NCBI RefSeq assembly: GCF_019703515.2
Contig: NC_059379.1
Coordinates: 27,804,880-27,868,879 of the forward strand
Direction: 5' to 3'
DNA length: 64,000 bases
Source of the DNA: Myxocyprinus asiaticus
Lineage: Eukaryota > Chordata > Actinopteri > Cypriniformes > Catostomidae
Made by a program: the position numbers and the translations under genes. Shown in pieces: positions 10,690-22,819 of the stretch. Position 1 is the first letter of the stretch; every line of letters begins with the position of its first letter. Below the pieces are notes generated by a model that was given only the letters and a program-made list of their open reading frames with translations, had not been told where the DNA came from and made no database searches.

Positions 10690-11874
10690 TAGTCACTGTA
10701 AATTTGCAATCCGTTCTTATCAATAACACTTTGCACTCTTTAGGGATTTTGTCAGAGAAAACAACTTATGTGTGTATCGTTAGAGATCTAATGCAGGACC
10801 TCAGGGAAATTAGCTCCTCAGTCAACAGTCTGAGTGATGGAAGGATTCCAGCTTACCTGGTCTCCTTAAACCTTGTCAAACAAATTCTTAGATCTGCAAC
10901 TATCTCCATTGCGCAACCTTCACAGATACACATGGCATATAGTTTTGGCATTGAAATTCCAATCCATGTAAATCCTCAGAACCTCAAAATAGAATTTATC
11001 CTCAATCTACCGTCATAGGCAGAATATATATAGACTAAAATCTGTATTTAATGTTGGTTTTCAGAGAGGTAATGCACACATTCACCTCAAAACACCACCA
11101 ACACTCGCCTACCATGATGAGGACCCCTCGCTCTACCTTATCTCTAACCTAAACATGTGTACTAAGACAAAGTACATTCATTGGGTTTGTCAAAATGCAA
11201 CCCCTTTGTTAGAGAGGTGACTAACTACCTCTGCGGCCAAAGAGCCGAATTCCATGAACAAGTGTCATGATAGCATGTCCATCAAAGTTGAAGGAACAGA
11301 GACAAATGTAGAGCGAGCAGGCAGTCGCTGGCTCGTTAACACACCAGCCACCGAAGTCATACGACTGCCATGATACAGCCACTAAACTAAGGCCACTAAA
11401 CTAAGGCTACCAAACCAAACGGTGTTCTTAACGGTTCCCCAAAGAGCCATCGTGCACACTGACGATATTGTCCTCCATCATCTCAACGTCAACAATCATG
11501 ACGCAGAAATTGAGATCATGGACACATTTAGAGGTCACAGCCTCACCGTTGATGACACCCTTCAACAGCAGCTTCAGGCTGAAGGGATGGAATTAGTGAA
11601 GTTCAGTCTCAAACTGACTGGCTTGACCACTGTGTTTCATAGTCACATAAGCAGATCGTCATCTTACCAAGAACACCCTATCGGTTTGGTTGCCCTCTGG
11701 CTCCTCCTTAGTGGTTGGATCATCGCAATTATTGCACACGCCATGTACAGGTACATTCAACACCTACAGGCCAGACTGGACTCACTTCTCATACAGCCGC
11801 ATTTTACACACCAGTCTGAGCCCATCACACAGGTTAACTCCATCATTTCCAAGGATAAGCCTTTTAACCTTTAA
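10690..11874 (+). pseudogene. ERV envelope (Env) fragment with transmembrane anchor
   Basis: A frame at 10704-11018 continues, after a frame change, in the frame 11041-11874, which is interrupted by stops at 11218 (TGA), 11371 (TGA) and 11383 (TAA). The second part has scattered cysteines, then an amphipathic region and a hydrophobic span of about 22 residues (around 11680-11750), followed by a short basic tail and about 35 cytoplasmic residues. This is the layout of a retroviral transmembrane subunit. The signal peptide and most of the surface subunit are not recognisable. It ends about 370 bases before the polypurine tract. Confidence 0.65.
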
Positions 11875-12245
11875 CCCTCCTTTGTTCATAACATTTTGTT
11901 CCTAGTAACCAATGTCAGGTTCTACTTTGATTTTGTGTTATGACCAAAGAACAACAAAGGATTGTGTTATGGTTAATGCTGTGCCTTCCAATAACTTGAA
12001 ATGTTTATGTGTGATGAATGTAGTTTTAGAATTAGCGAGAAGTTCTATGCCCAGATGTGCCTCAATCTCTGTCCAGACGATAAAACCTCTGTAAACTCTA
12101 ATGAACTGTATGGACTGTGCAACCATTTCTCTTTCCTATCAGGAATACATGGATGGAGTAACCCACAGGTTACTGTGAACCGACAAGAACTGTTCGGCCC
12201 TTCAGTTGCTCTAAAGATGCTGGACAACAACCAACTCTTCAGAAC

Positions 12246-12256
12246 AAAGGGGGGAA
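12246..12256 (+). promoter_or_regulatory. ERV polypurine tract
   Basis: AAAGGGGGGAA lies immediately 5' of the TGTTGGG start of the downstream LTR, the position and composition of the plus-strand primer of retroviruses. It fixes the LTR start at 12257. Confidence 0.85.
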
Positions 12257-13712
12257 TGTTGGGCCTCATGTATTCAGATAGAAGACAAAGGCAGGCCTAA
12301 CGCAGTCGTAAAAACATAACTTAAGCCCCCACCTTCTAAGTCGTAAATCTTACTGATAAAAATCATGCCAAAATCAAACAAAGGGAGTCCAAAACAGACT
12401 ACAGATCCATGAAGCCTTGCCCTCTAAAGGATCGAGCTCTCAACTCCTATTGGATGAGGCACACAACAGAACGTCCCTCAAACATGACATCATCAGGACT
12501 TCAAATAATTCTGAAATGCTTCCAAAGTGGCTTCCGGCGACTTCGTTCACCGAATACGGACGTAGCTTTTTGCTGCTCTCCGGTGCAACCTCGTGGCATA
12601 AGGAAGTAATGTCCGACTTGAAACTGTAGCCATACAATCTCCATCTCGCTGGACGAGTTGAGATTACTCTGTGTTCAACCGAACACTCTAACAGATCCGA
12701 AGGAGACCGCCGAGCAATTCGCATCTTCATCCGTTGGCCTACAGAAGTGAAGAGATTAAAGATTTCTCTTCCATCTTCAATCAAGTCGACATTTCTGAGT
12801 TCTCCGCGAGCCCGCCGAGAATCAACAGCCGTACCGCCCTCTGAGAATCAACAGCCGTACCGGCCGCCGACAGCGCGAGGAAACAGCTCTCGTCATCACA
12901 CGAGCCTCAAGAAACCGGGTCAGAGTTAAAGGACGGAGGAAAACACATTCTACCTGTGTCCTCATGCGATTCAAGTAAGAGGTTACGTCTGGGCAGAGAT
13001 AGAATATTATAGTGTGTTATTCTTGTGTTTCAAGGTTTTTGCTTGTACAGTTTACGGACCGCCATGTCCGCTCATTATTAATATTCAGGGTATTAATTAT
13101 CACAAATTTGTTTTGCTGTATTGTGGTCCAACCAAATTGGACTGTTGTGCATTTTCGCCATCGCGGGTGAGACAGCAACTGAGTTCATCCATTAAAGAGT
13201 CAAATAACAAGGGACTTTTACGAGCCCCGCTTGTAAAACCGCGTTTCTGAGTGATGAACACGGCTGCTTTATCTCCAGCTATCGCGAAATCAGCTTTCGG
13301 GCTGTCACTTAATCATCTCTCTCTCTCTCTCTCTCTCTCTCACTAACCACACTGACACACACACACACACTGTCACACACACACCTTATGTGTTATAGAA
13401 TTATTTTGATTTCCATATCTAATCATATCACTGTTTAGTTTGTAGTTGTAAGTCGGAAGTTTATTGACTGCATTGTATTAATTATTAATTGATATTACTG
13501 CATAAATAAACTTTGTTTATATTACAAAGAGAAGTGTTTTGGTTTGTTTTGCATACGCCTGTGTCATGCTGACGGGATGTCAGTGCTCAGATTCAAACCT
13601 TCATTCATTGTTTTTTTTCCCGAAAATCGATATTCTTCGGATGTCGATTTTCCTAAGAAAACAATCTAATATTGAGACTGTTTTAATATTCGGTTATTAG
13701 TCCCTGATCCCA
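12257..13712 (+). repeat. ERV downstream LTR, apparently full length
   Basis: Homologous to the upstream LTR as far as 13451, then continues through ATAAATAAACTTTG (13501-13514), a polyadenylation signal, to a CA at 13711-13712 near a tRNA-like primer site. If that end is right, the LTR is about 1.46 kb. The outer part contains CT (13314-13341) and CA microsatellites that differ in length from the upstream copy. Confidence 0.7.
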
Positions 13713-13715
13713 GGG

Positions 13716-13726
13716 TGGTGCCCCGT
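13716..13726 (+). other. primer-binding-site-like sequence after the downstream LTR
   Basis: TGGTGCCCCGT follows the probable LTR end CA by three bases. It is complementary to the 3' end (ACGGGGCACCA) of vertebrate elongator tRNA-Met. A primer site belongs after a 5' LTR, not a 3' LTR. Its presence here suggests this LTR also served as the 5' LTR of a second, adjacent provirus copy. The match stops after 11 bases. Confidence 0.45.
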
Positions 13727-13729
13727 CAA

Positions 13730-14110
13730 TGTTAATCCTTATTAATATTCTATTGATTTTTGATAATTGATAATTATCTTTGATTGAATTTGAATGATCA
13801 TTAAGCTAGTGTTAATTTTAATTAATGTTTCATCGATGTTAACAATTAACGATTATCTTTGATAATTGTTGATTTTAAAGGATTAAAAAAAGCTAACATT
13901 GATTCTCATCAATGTTCTATTGATTTTAATAATTAATAATTATCTTTGATAATTATTAATTATTGCTAATAACCAAACTTGCTCCTAAACGTAGCACACT
14001 ACATTTACTGGAGTCCCATATGAGGTTTTAATGAGTTAGATACAATTAATTAATTTAAATATTGATTAATAGCTACAGAAATAATTATTAATTATTTCTG
14101 ATAGTAACAC
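13730..14110. repeat. AT-rich diverged short repeats
   Basis: Units such as TTGATAATTGATAATTATC and ATCAATGTT/CATCGATGTT recur irregularly in direct and inverted form across this stretch. It directly follows the primer-like site and may be ERV leader or host DNA. Confidence 0.5.
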
Positions 14111-14239
14111 TGATCTAAACAACCAGTAAAGCCCTACATAATTATACACTTTACGTTAAGGTTATATACTTTAACACATGCACATGTAACGTGTTAGTAA
14201 TCATATAAGGGACTATATAAAAATGATTGATGAGGGGTG

Positions 14240-14460
14240 TGTCCGGAAGTAGCTGACAGATGTTTATGTTTGATAACCGGAAGTGTCTGGCCAGATGTCT
14301 GTTTGATGGTTGAATGACTGGAAATGTCTGACAGGATGTCTGGTTGGTTGATGACATTAGCCGGGTGTTTGACCTTTGGTTGCAGGAAGTCTGTTTGTGG
14401 TTAAAGGATGTGTGTTTGTATCTGACAGTGGATGAGCTTTGGTTTGACAGATGTTTTAAG
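14240..14460 (+). repeat. diverged tandem repeat, CCGGAAGTGTCTGGCCAGATG units
   Basis: Imperfect units of about 35-45 bp start near 14242, 14276 and 14320, with further decayed copies to about 14460. The shared core is (C/T)GGAA(G/A)TGTCTG(A/G)C(A)GATGT(C/T)TG. No coding potential is seen. It lies about 0.5 kb after the ERV. Confidence 0.5.
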
Positions 14461-14859
14461 TGCTAAAAGTTTTTTTTCTGAGCGTGCGGTTTAAAAAAGT
14501 GGTGTGTTTTCCTGAGTGTTTATAAGTCTCCAGATTAGGAAAACTATTCTGAATGTTGAATTAAGTGAAAGGTTGGCTTTTGCCCCAAAACTCAAGAATG
14601 GATCTAGTGTGCCAGAATTAAGGTCGAACATGGTGAAGTGCGAGTTTCCCATAGCCCATGAGAGTGCTGTTGGGTTGAGTTTAATAAAACAACACGTACC
14701 GTCAAGATATACACTAGAGAAGTTGATGATGACTCGTACAACAAGTCTGGACATCTGTGAGGGGGAACCGGTACAGCTCGATGTACATTATCGATTGGGC
14801 CAGTGTGAATGATGATCAACGTTTTCGGGCACTGATGTGCACAGAACGGGGGCAGCAGG

Positions 14860-17012
14860 GGCACGTCATAATCTCACAATAACAGTAATAATGTGTTATT
14901 ATGAAATTTCTTTGTAAATCGTGGGCATGTTGAAGAAAATTAAGCTGAGGTGCCTTTAAGAGCATGCTCTTCAGCAGATCGGGGGCGGATTCCAATCGCA
15001 AGTGATCCTCTCTATACCCTATACTCACTTTCCGACATTGTGAACCACTAGTGTAGACATATTTATTCATTATAATAGGAACGGTCACATCTTCATATTC
15101 GGTTAGTCTTTTATAAAATATTGACATAAACTGAAGGAGCCATCAGGTTCAGCCAAAGCCTGTTTGGTTTTGTTGAAACTAATAAGCCATTAGACTAATC
15201 ACTTTCAGAAAAATACCATTAGGCTACCACAGTACCTAGTAATAAATCCGTTACTGTACATAAATATCATGTATAATCAACATTGTGGGATTCAAATTCA
15301 AAAGTGAAAGCCTTTTCTGAAGCTGCAGGCCCCCCTCTCTGTCTCTGTCTGCCCTATTGCGAAGTCTCCTGGCAGTATCTTGGTTCACACTGTGAGAAAG
15401 TTTGTTTCTAGAGATTAATAAGAATGTAGCCGAAATCTTTGTCTGTCATATAACCTGTCACCCTCTACAATCTCCCTCACATCAACAGTGATACTCAGTC
15501 ATACACCCACCAGCAGTCCATTTGTGTTCCTGCTTTTTTTGAAAATTCTCTCTCAATATATTTGGCTTTTGAGATGCTCGTGAACAACTTGTCAGTTATT
15601 TCAGCCTCAGCAGCTGAATTGCTGTCTGATTCAGTTCAAGCACACATGCACACACCCTTGGGCTGTTTTGATTGGATACTTTGATGGTACAGGACCCCAA
15701 CATGCTGCTGTTGTTTCCTTTCATTCGTCCTGCAGTTAGGCTCCTGTCACTCAATGCAAGGCCACAAATGAACTTTAGGAAACACAGCATGAAGTAGCAG
15801 TCTTTGTTTTAGTTTTCACTTCCGCGCTGTCTTGCAGAAAACAAAGATTTCATTAAAATTTGCACATAAATTTGCACATCTACACAAACTGTGTAGCTGT
15901 TCGGAGGTGATAAAGACAATCTCCATTCAATCCTTCTCTCCTGTTTGTAGCTGAATAACAGACCGCATCATGTCCGTGTGTATGTTTGTGTGTAAGCACA
16001 CAGCCAGACGTTGTTTGCTTCCAGCGTACCAGAGATGGTAATTATCCTTTAATGTTTGCCCTTCATGGACCTGTCTCCACCCCTAATCCAAAATAAAGGA
16101 TTAAATCCATAAATACTGTACAGCACATACTGAAAGGTCTAGTCGACTATAGTGTATTTACATGCTTTTGTGGCCAAAAAAGACATCCACTACATTTCTG
16201 AACTTTGATTTGGAGAAAGAATGTTGTCTGTTCCAGCGGCATAGCTAGACCCTGGCTGATAGGGCTGAAGACCCGGATCTTTTGTTAGTAGTCTGAATGT
16301 TTTTTTGGGATGATAAAAAAAAAGAAGAAGAAAGTAAGGCTTAATGTTAATTACATCAGGGTACAAAAGCAAAAAGACAGGCTGCAATTCTGGCTTCAAA
16401 TGTAAATGAATTTTGATCAGTGAGCCCAACGAGCATTAATTGACAGTTTGTACTTTGACTTTTACCTGCTGTTTGTGCTCAAGTTCATCAGACACATTAC
16501 GAACACCTCGAGTGGGAGCTTTCTATTTTCTCACAGGGGTGCAGCTTTTCTGCATCAGAGACATGGAGGTTTTATTATGCAAGCCTTATTTCTAAATATA
16601 TAATCTATAATCCTCTAATCTTCATTTGTTTTTAACAATTCACATACCAATTAGATTTTAATGTATGCACAAGTCAACTTGTTCGAATCACCCCTACTTG
16701 CTCCCTTAAGATGGACTCTTAAAATCAGCTAGTGCGTTTAAGAATTACCATCTGTAATCAAATTAGCAGCAAGTTCACTGAACAGTGAACCAACCAGACT
16801 TTTTTTAGCGTTAGTAGATCAGAATGAAGAAGGTATGTCAGTAACAATACCTTCAATACAACAAAACTTTAACAAGGATATGATTTGTATGATGTAAGCC
16901 TAGGATTGTTATGCCAGTAGATAGCCACATTAATGATTAGTTGCTAACTGGTTAAGTTATACATCAGCTGAACAAATATCTGGATTTATAATTATCCATT
17001 GATAATTTGTAA
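14860..17012. other. unassigned intron DNA
   Basis: Nothing recognisable as a gene or mobile-element end. Short open frames on both strands lack protein-like features. Confidence 0.5.
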
Positions 17013-18242
17013 CAGGGATGTGCACGGTTACCGTCTTTACCATTCGTTTCACAAACAGTTATGTGGGTTTTCATCGGGAGTCAGTACGTGGAAATAAAGA
17101 ATGTTTATTGCAATGAAATTTCCTCAAACGCTACTCAAAATAGCAGTACAGTGAGCTATGAGCCTAAATAGCACAATGCATAGGTCTTAAAATGATAAAA
17201 TCTCACAATAAAGTCAAACAAAAATGATCAAACTGTCACTGCCTGTATATGCGCTCTGCCTGTGCTGGTTCACATTTCCATGTCATGTGCGTGGAGTTAA
17301 ATAGCCTCTTTGGGGTGCCTTGATTTTTATATGGTTTAAAATTAAATGGCATTGAATTATTGTAGGCAACTTAAGTCTGCACACCAGAGCAAAAGGGAAA
17401 AACACTGTCTTACCGTTTATCAAGCACTGAAACTATGCTTTGTTAAAAACAACCTGGAATCATGTTTAATGGTGTAACAGTCATGAAACCCAATGCAGGT
17501 GTTTCGAAATGCATTTAAAAAAATATACATTATTTTTAACTATACTCTGTGATCTTACAATAGCATTTTACTGCCACGTTAAATAAAAGTAAAAATTAAG
17601 ATTCTGAGAATAAACTCGTAATATTTTGCAAATAAAGTAAAAATTACGAGGATAAAGTTGTGGCATTATGAGATTAAATTCCTATGAGAATAAATTCAAA
17701 ATTATTAGAATAAAGTTGTAGCACTTTGAGATTATAGTCATTATATTTTGAGAATAAAGTAAAAAATTACAAGAATAAAGTCGTAGCATTGTGAGAATAA
17801 AGTAGTATATTGTGTGAATAAAGTAGAAATATTTAGAGAGAAAAAATCTCAATATTAGGCTAAACAGTGTGTCATTATCACAACGATAGAACGGACGCCG
17901 AACCAGCAGCTTCATTAATGCAAGAGATGGATGTGGAGGATGTCGTTAAATCATACTATATAGGATAGGATTTAGCAATAAAGAAATCCTTGGTCTTTTG
18001 ACGCATCAGCACAGAGTTATTAGTTTATCGACACTGCATCAGTTATTTAGGAAATTTAATTTATTCACAAGATTCACGCAGTCCTGCTCGCAATTGTTAT
18101 TGGGTTTTCCTCTCTAAACAATACTGTAACTGAGGGGATGTTACCACATACATTATCTTTTAAATGGACCTATATAATTCACAGCAGTTCCAATTATTTT
18201 TCGCTTTACTTGAGTGCGAGCCTATATCTTGCACATCCCTTG
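17013..18242. mobile_element. possible hAT-like non-autonomous element
   Basis: Left end CAGGGATGTGCACGGTTACC and right end TCTTGCACATCCCTTG form an inverted pair (AGGGATGTGC exact over 10 bases). The 1.2-kb interior has no transposase and includes a tandem array. A clear 8-bp target duplication was not seen, so the call rests on the termini only. Confidence 0.45.
17583..17850 (+). repeat. tandem array with repeated GAATAAAGT units
   Basis: At least nine diverged units of about 20-27 bp share (G/A)GAATAAAGT plus A-rich or GTAG(C/T)A spacers. Each carries an AATAAA on the sense strand of the host gene. Confidence 0.8.
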
Positions 18243-18954
18243 AAAGGCGCCCACAGATTGAAAACTCAAGTACTAATGCACGCACAGCTGATTCATTAAC
18301 AGAAATCTAACAAAATCTTCCCACAAATTCAGCTCGGTTACATAGCCAAGTTATCTCCCTGGTTATTGGTGTTGTATGTAAAGACCCAGACGCTCCATTT
18401 TGATGTTTTCCATCACTTTGATGTTACTTTCATTTTATTCTTGTAATTTTTACTTTATTCTCAAGATATTATGATAAATGACAATTGCAAATTTAAGTTG
18501 TTAAATGACTTTGATTTTTTTTTTGTTAGTGTTAGTTTCTGCACAATGAACAGTGAGCCGAAAAGTTGTATTTCTCGCTTTGATCCTCTGCAATGTAAAT
18601 TAAAACGTGTTTTATTCATTTATTGTGCACCTGACGTTTGCTCCATATAAAGTTCTGAACCGGTGTCAGTGTTGTGCTTAATATAATAATTATTTGACAG
18701 GAAGAGTGGTCATTTTTTAAGTCATGGATGCAAAGATTCTTCTTATTTTTATATTATAATATGGCCTGTGGGCTACGCCCCGGATGTCATTGAAGTGTAG
18801 TGATGCCCCTGTTCTAGTAATGAAAAATGTTGCACAGGGCAAAAGTATTTTTAGTATATTTAGAAACTTCAAATGTCTGGATAGGTGTACAGTTTTACAG
18901 TTACAGTCTTGTATGAATATTTGTGATGAATGTCTTGTCTCCTTTTCTTCTCAG

Positions 18955-19007
18955 CCCTTTTGCTGCTCTACGATGTGACAAATAAATCTTCTTTCGACAA
19001 CATGCAG
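18955..19007 (+). CDS. rab26: Rab26-like small GTPase, coding exon (beta-4 strand)
   Basis: Translates as (A)LLLLYDVTNKSSFDNMQ, the hydrophobic beta strand and following loop typical of Rab26/Rab37. Its first two bases complete the Ala codon begun by the last base of the previous exon; it ends in phase 0. The acceptor is CTTTTCTTCTCAG and the donor GTAAGA. DVTNK and the final MQ favour Rab26 over Rab37. Confidence 0.9.
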
Positions 19008-20954
19008 GTAAGACTCATGTGGCATTTAGGGGTAAAGACTCCATTTGCCATCAAATCTTGATTTTATGACAATTTGTTGGTATCACAACATTAGTAAATT
19101 TAATAAGATGCATTACTGTAGTTATCATGATCTAAGAATGTACAATATATTTTTTAGGCATTTATTAATCTTAGTTCATGTTAATTTATAAAAATAAAAT
19201 GTATTTATTATTTCATTTTAGATCATAATGCATTAATGTTAATGTACACAACTTTTACTTAAAAAACTTATTAGTATATGTTAAAATTATCATCAGCTTA
19301 GATTAATAAATGCTGTAAAAGTATTGTTCATTGTTAGTTACTGTAATTTTAACTAATTTTAATAAACACAACCCTTTAAGCTTAAACCTTGTTTAAGCTT
19401 AAAGTAAACATGAAATCAAATTGTCCCAGATTAGTTTTATAATACACGTTTCTGGTCCTATTGTGCATGATTCATCAAGTAACATTTTTTGTTGTCTTTG
19501 TAATCTTTTATCAAAATGAAATAACTTGCTTTGCCCCTAAAACCACTTTCCTTTTTGGCTGACATCATCATTCCCTCTAACTTTTTTAACCCCTCCCCTC
19601 CAGCCACCTAGCTCCATTCTGGTACGCCTGTTTTTCACAATCCAATCAATTCCCATTAAATAAAATGTTCCTCATTGAATATCCTGTTTCACCTGGAAAT
19701 GTGTCGATAATTACAAATGTAGAATGGGTTGCAAATGGTATTTCACGTGGACTTTAACTTTACACTTACTTTAAACTAGTACTATAAAGGCCACATACAT
19801 GGACGCCAGCAGCCATGCAGTAAATTTACGGTAGGGAGAATGGAGGGGAAAAATGTGTTAGGCTAATGAAAGGGAAATAGAGATGCAAGTTTAATGACAC
19901 ATCAAAGAGAGGTATTGAGGCCATCTGTCCTGCAGGTTTATATCAGCTGGGCCAGTTATTAATACATCATGAAGTACTGCACCATTTATAACCATTAACA
20001 GAGGCATAGGGGACAGATAACACCCCAGGCTTTTAAAGATCCTTATTAATATGTGAACATGTAAACACACAACCCCCTCACACTCCCACACTTACTCTCA
20101 TACTCTCTCTCTCTCTCGCTCTCTCTCTCTCTCTGACACACACACACCATAAACCAGGGTTTACGTTAACAGGTAAATACTGTTTTTGACTATTAAATTG
20201 AGAGATTCATCAATACCAATTTTTGAAGACCAATACAAGTACCTAGTTTTACGTATCGGCTGATACGAGTAGTTTTGTGTTTTTATACATATGCCATTCT
20301 ATTTGTATTGATATCATGATATAGCCTATAATAGTGTTTTCAGTAATTAAAAATGACAATTCTGGGACGTTTCACCAGGGTGAAGCTTGCATTTAAATGT
20401 AACCTAGCTAACATGTATGAGACGTTACTCATGCTTTAATGACATTATTTTATGCATGTTGTTTAGCACATTCATGTAGTGGCCAATCCGGCCGGATTGA
20501 TTTTTGTGAGTATGTTGCGTTGAGATTGACAGAGTTTGAAGTTTGTTTGATTACTTTATCCTGTCATCATTAAACAAAACATACATGATTTTTGGAGTCA
20601 CAGTATATACTGTATATATGGAATTGTGTGGATAGCAACACTAATAGATAAACATTTATTATTGTTTTGGACAGTCCATCATTTTACTACGCAAAATAAA
20701 AAAAGAAATGAGATCACAGATCTTTTCCTCCCCATTTATCGGGCAAACTGTATCATTCCCAGACACATTGACTGCCACCAAATTTTCTTGGCGGAAAATA
20801 AAAAATAAAATAAAAAATACTCTAATTGCAGCTCCAATCACACATTCACATGTGCAAATACAATTCCTACAACCAAAGGTTGCAGCTCACACCCACATAC
20901 ATTTGCATCTCAACAAGCTTTTGTCTCGGACTCATAACCATAAGGGACATTTTA

Positions 20955-20955
<1 letters not shown>

Positions 20956-21003
<48 letters not shown>

Positions 21004-21066
21004 GTGCGTGTGTCGTGTGTGCGTGTGTGCGTGTGTGCGTGTGTGTGTGCGCGCGTGTGCGTGTGT
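20956..21066. repeat. GT microsatellite, compound
   Basis: About 110 bases of (GT)n with interspersed GC steps. The Val-Cys-rich open frames across it are artefacts. Confidence 0.95.
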
Positions 21067-22203
21067 AAAAAGCACCTGTTCATTTGCACTCAAGCTGCAC
21101 CTCTGCTGCTCAGGTTAATTAATGTAACTCCATGCTAATCACTGTGACAAACAGGAACAAAAGCCAGATATATGAAAAGCCAAAGCCTTCTCGTCAGCTA
21201 TCAAGGATGTTTATGGGGAGTTGATGCACATTGTGTTCATGTACTTTTTATATCAACGTCAAGACTTTAGGCTAACATTTTTAATGGAAAGTTTAGATTT
21301 TTGATCAACATTTGTAGTATATCAGTTAATATGAGTGTATAAAATGCTAATTAACATAGATTTAGATTAAGTATTGCATGTCACCTCGCAGGACATCCCA
21401 ATAATAATTAATGTCATCTGTTCTTACACACAAATGTATTGTTTTTCAGTATTATTTTGTCATATATGCTGATCTTTTGTAATTCCATTAAGGACTGTAA
21501 ATGCAATCAACCTGTCTGCATCAAGCCATGCACACCATCACATTAAGCTTTCTCTTTATTGTCAAGGCATGGAGCGCACTAAATAAACTTTGTCTTCCCT
21601 TGTGCTGTAATGCAGATTCAAGGCGCTATGCTGTTGCTGGCAGCACCATTTTCATTACTTGCAGAGATAATTGACATATTTAGTGCTAAAAAGGATTACA
21701 TCGGATTAAGGCAGGAGAAGTGAATTTCACATGGTTGCATCAGCATCTTTTTCTTGTAATGAATCAACCACATGGTCACTAATAAGCTCGGACTAAATCG
21801 CATCGTGTGGCAAATTTTCCCATAATGGGTTTGTATGTCAGTGGGCCGATGTGAACATGTTGGGATTTGCAGTGAATACAGAAGGGTGCACTCGTTCAGA
21901 TCAGGAAAAATCTTTTAAACCACCAAGTGATATTGATAATCAAAAGATGAAGAGAGTGCATGAATTGAAGATTTTAGAGGGTGGAGATGACTTAAATGCA
22001 CAGAGGACATGCACGCACATGATGAAAACACAAGCCAGATTAGATGAGGAATGCTCTAGTACAGTTTTTGAGGTCAGCTTGTACTGGGCCTGTGTGCAGC
22101 ATATTGAGGCTGTGCATTGCAGTTACATAAACCTCAAAAGCTTAAGGGCTTTTCACTTATACAGTAGTTCAACCAATAATAAAACTGCTTTCATCATTCA
22201 CTC

Positions 22204-22497
22204 ACCCTCATGTCATTTCAAACCTGTATGACTTTCTTTCCTCTATAGAACACAAAAGGACATTTTTTTTTGTTGTTGCTCTTTTCCATGCAATTACAAT
22301 AAGTGGGTACTGAAGCTTCAGAAAGAATGCACAAATTATCATAAAAGTAGTCCATATGACTCATGTGGTATATTCATTTGGTTTAAACCCTCTGAAGCCA
22401 TGAATAGCTTTGTTTGACGAACAGATCAAATTTTAAGTCATTATTCACTGAAAATATTGACAGAACTTTAATTTTTTTTGAGTGAACTATTCCTTTA
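22204..22497. repeat. fold-back MITE family, shorter copy
   Basis: Left part CACCCTCATGTCATTTCAAA and right end TTGAGTGAACTATTCCTTTA match the termini of the 444-1237 element. The arms are shorter and partly lost. Confidence 0.6.
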
Positions 22498-22819
22498 AAG
22501 GACAATTTAACCCACACCAAAAACAAGACTCCTTTATTAGGTAGAGGTCACCAATTAGCAGACTGCTTTTCAGATCCAGACCAAAGATTGGTTCCACCTG
22601 TACCCTGAATCATTTATCGAAAATTAATATAGTTCTAAATAAAGAGTTTTTTGTCCATGTAGAAATGGAGCATCTAAAGTGGCATATATGCAATGAAAAG
22701 GGCATTTCTTAATGTATCTACACAGGAATCACAGTCACATGAAAGAACGAATCAGATCAGTGAACCTGCTTGGTGAACAGTGTACACTGTAAAAGTGGTA
22801 ACCTGCAATTGTCACCTTA

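Larger units (their letters stand above)
8423..13712 (+). mobile_element. internally deleted endogenous retrovirus
   Basis: Two long direct repeats (8423-9609 and 12257-13451) flank about 2.65 kb of internal sequence. In order this carries a basic Gag/nucleocapsid-like segment, a protease relic, and an Env segment with a membrane anchor, then a polypurine tract directly before the second repeat. Reverse transcriptase, RNase H and integrase are missing. By eye the repeats differ at about 13 substitutions over 1.19 kb plus microsatellite length, so the insertion is young. The retroviral lineage could not be assigned; the long LTR and the presence of env are compatible with several fish ERV groups. 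Confidence 0.85.
1708..18954 (+). other. rab26: rab26 intron, about 17.2 kb
   Basis: Bounded by donor GTGAGT at 1708 and acceptor TTCTTCTCAG ending at 18954. Apart from the elements listed separately (SWIM-like scrap, two Tc1 pieces, ERV, hAT-like element) no coding exon is recognisable. 1708-2980, 3422-5800 and 14860-17012 contain low-complexity runs and unassigned AT-rich DNA only. Confidence 0.85.

Noticed and set aside
16190..16429. Minus-strand frame with membrane-like composition
   Set aside because: The hydrophobic residues come from an A/T-rich stretch; there is no start context or homology.
20708..21118. 136-residue open frame rich in Val-Cys
   Set aside because: It is a translation of the GT microsatellite.
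21851..22231. 126-residue open frame
   Set aside because: The 3' third lies in a fold-back MITE and the remainder has no recognisable domain.
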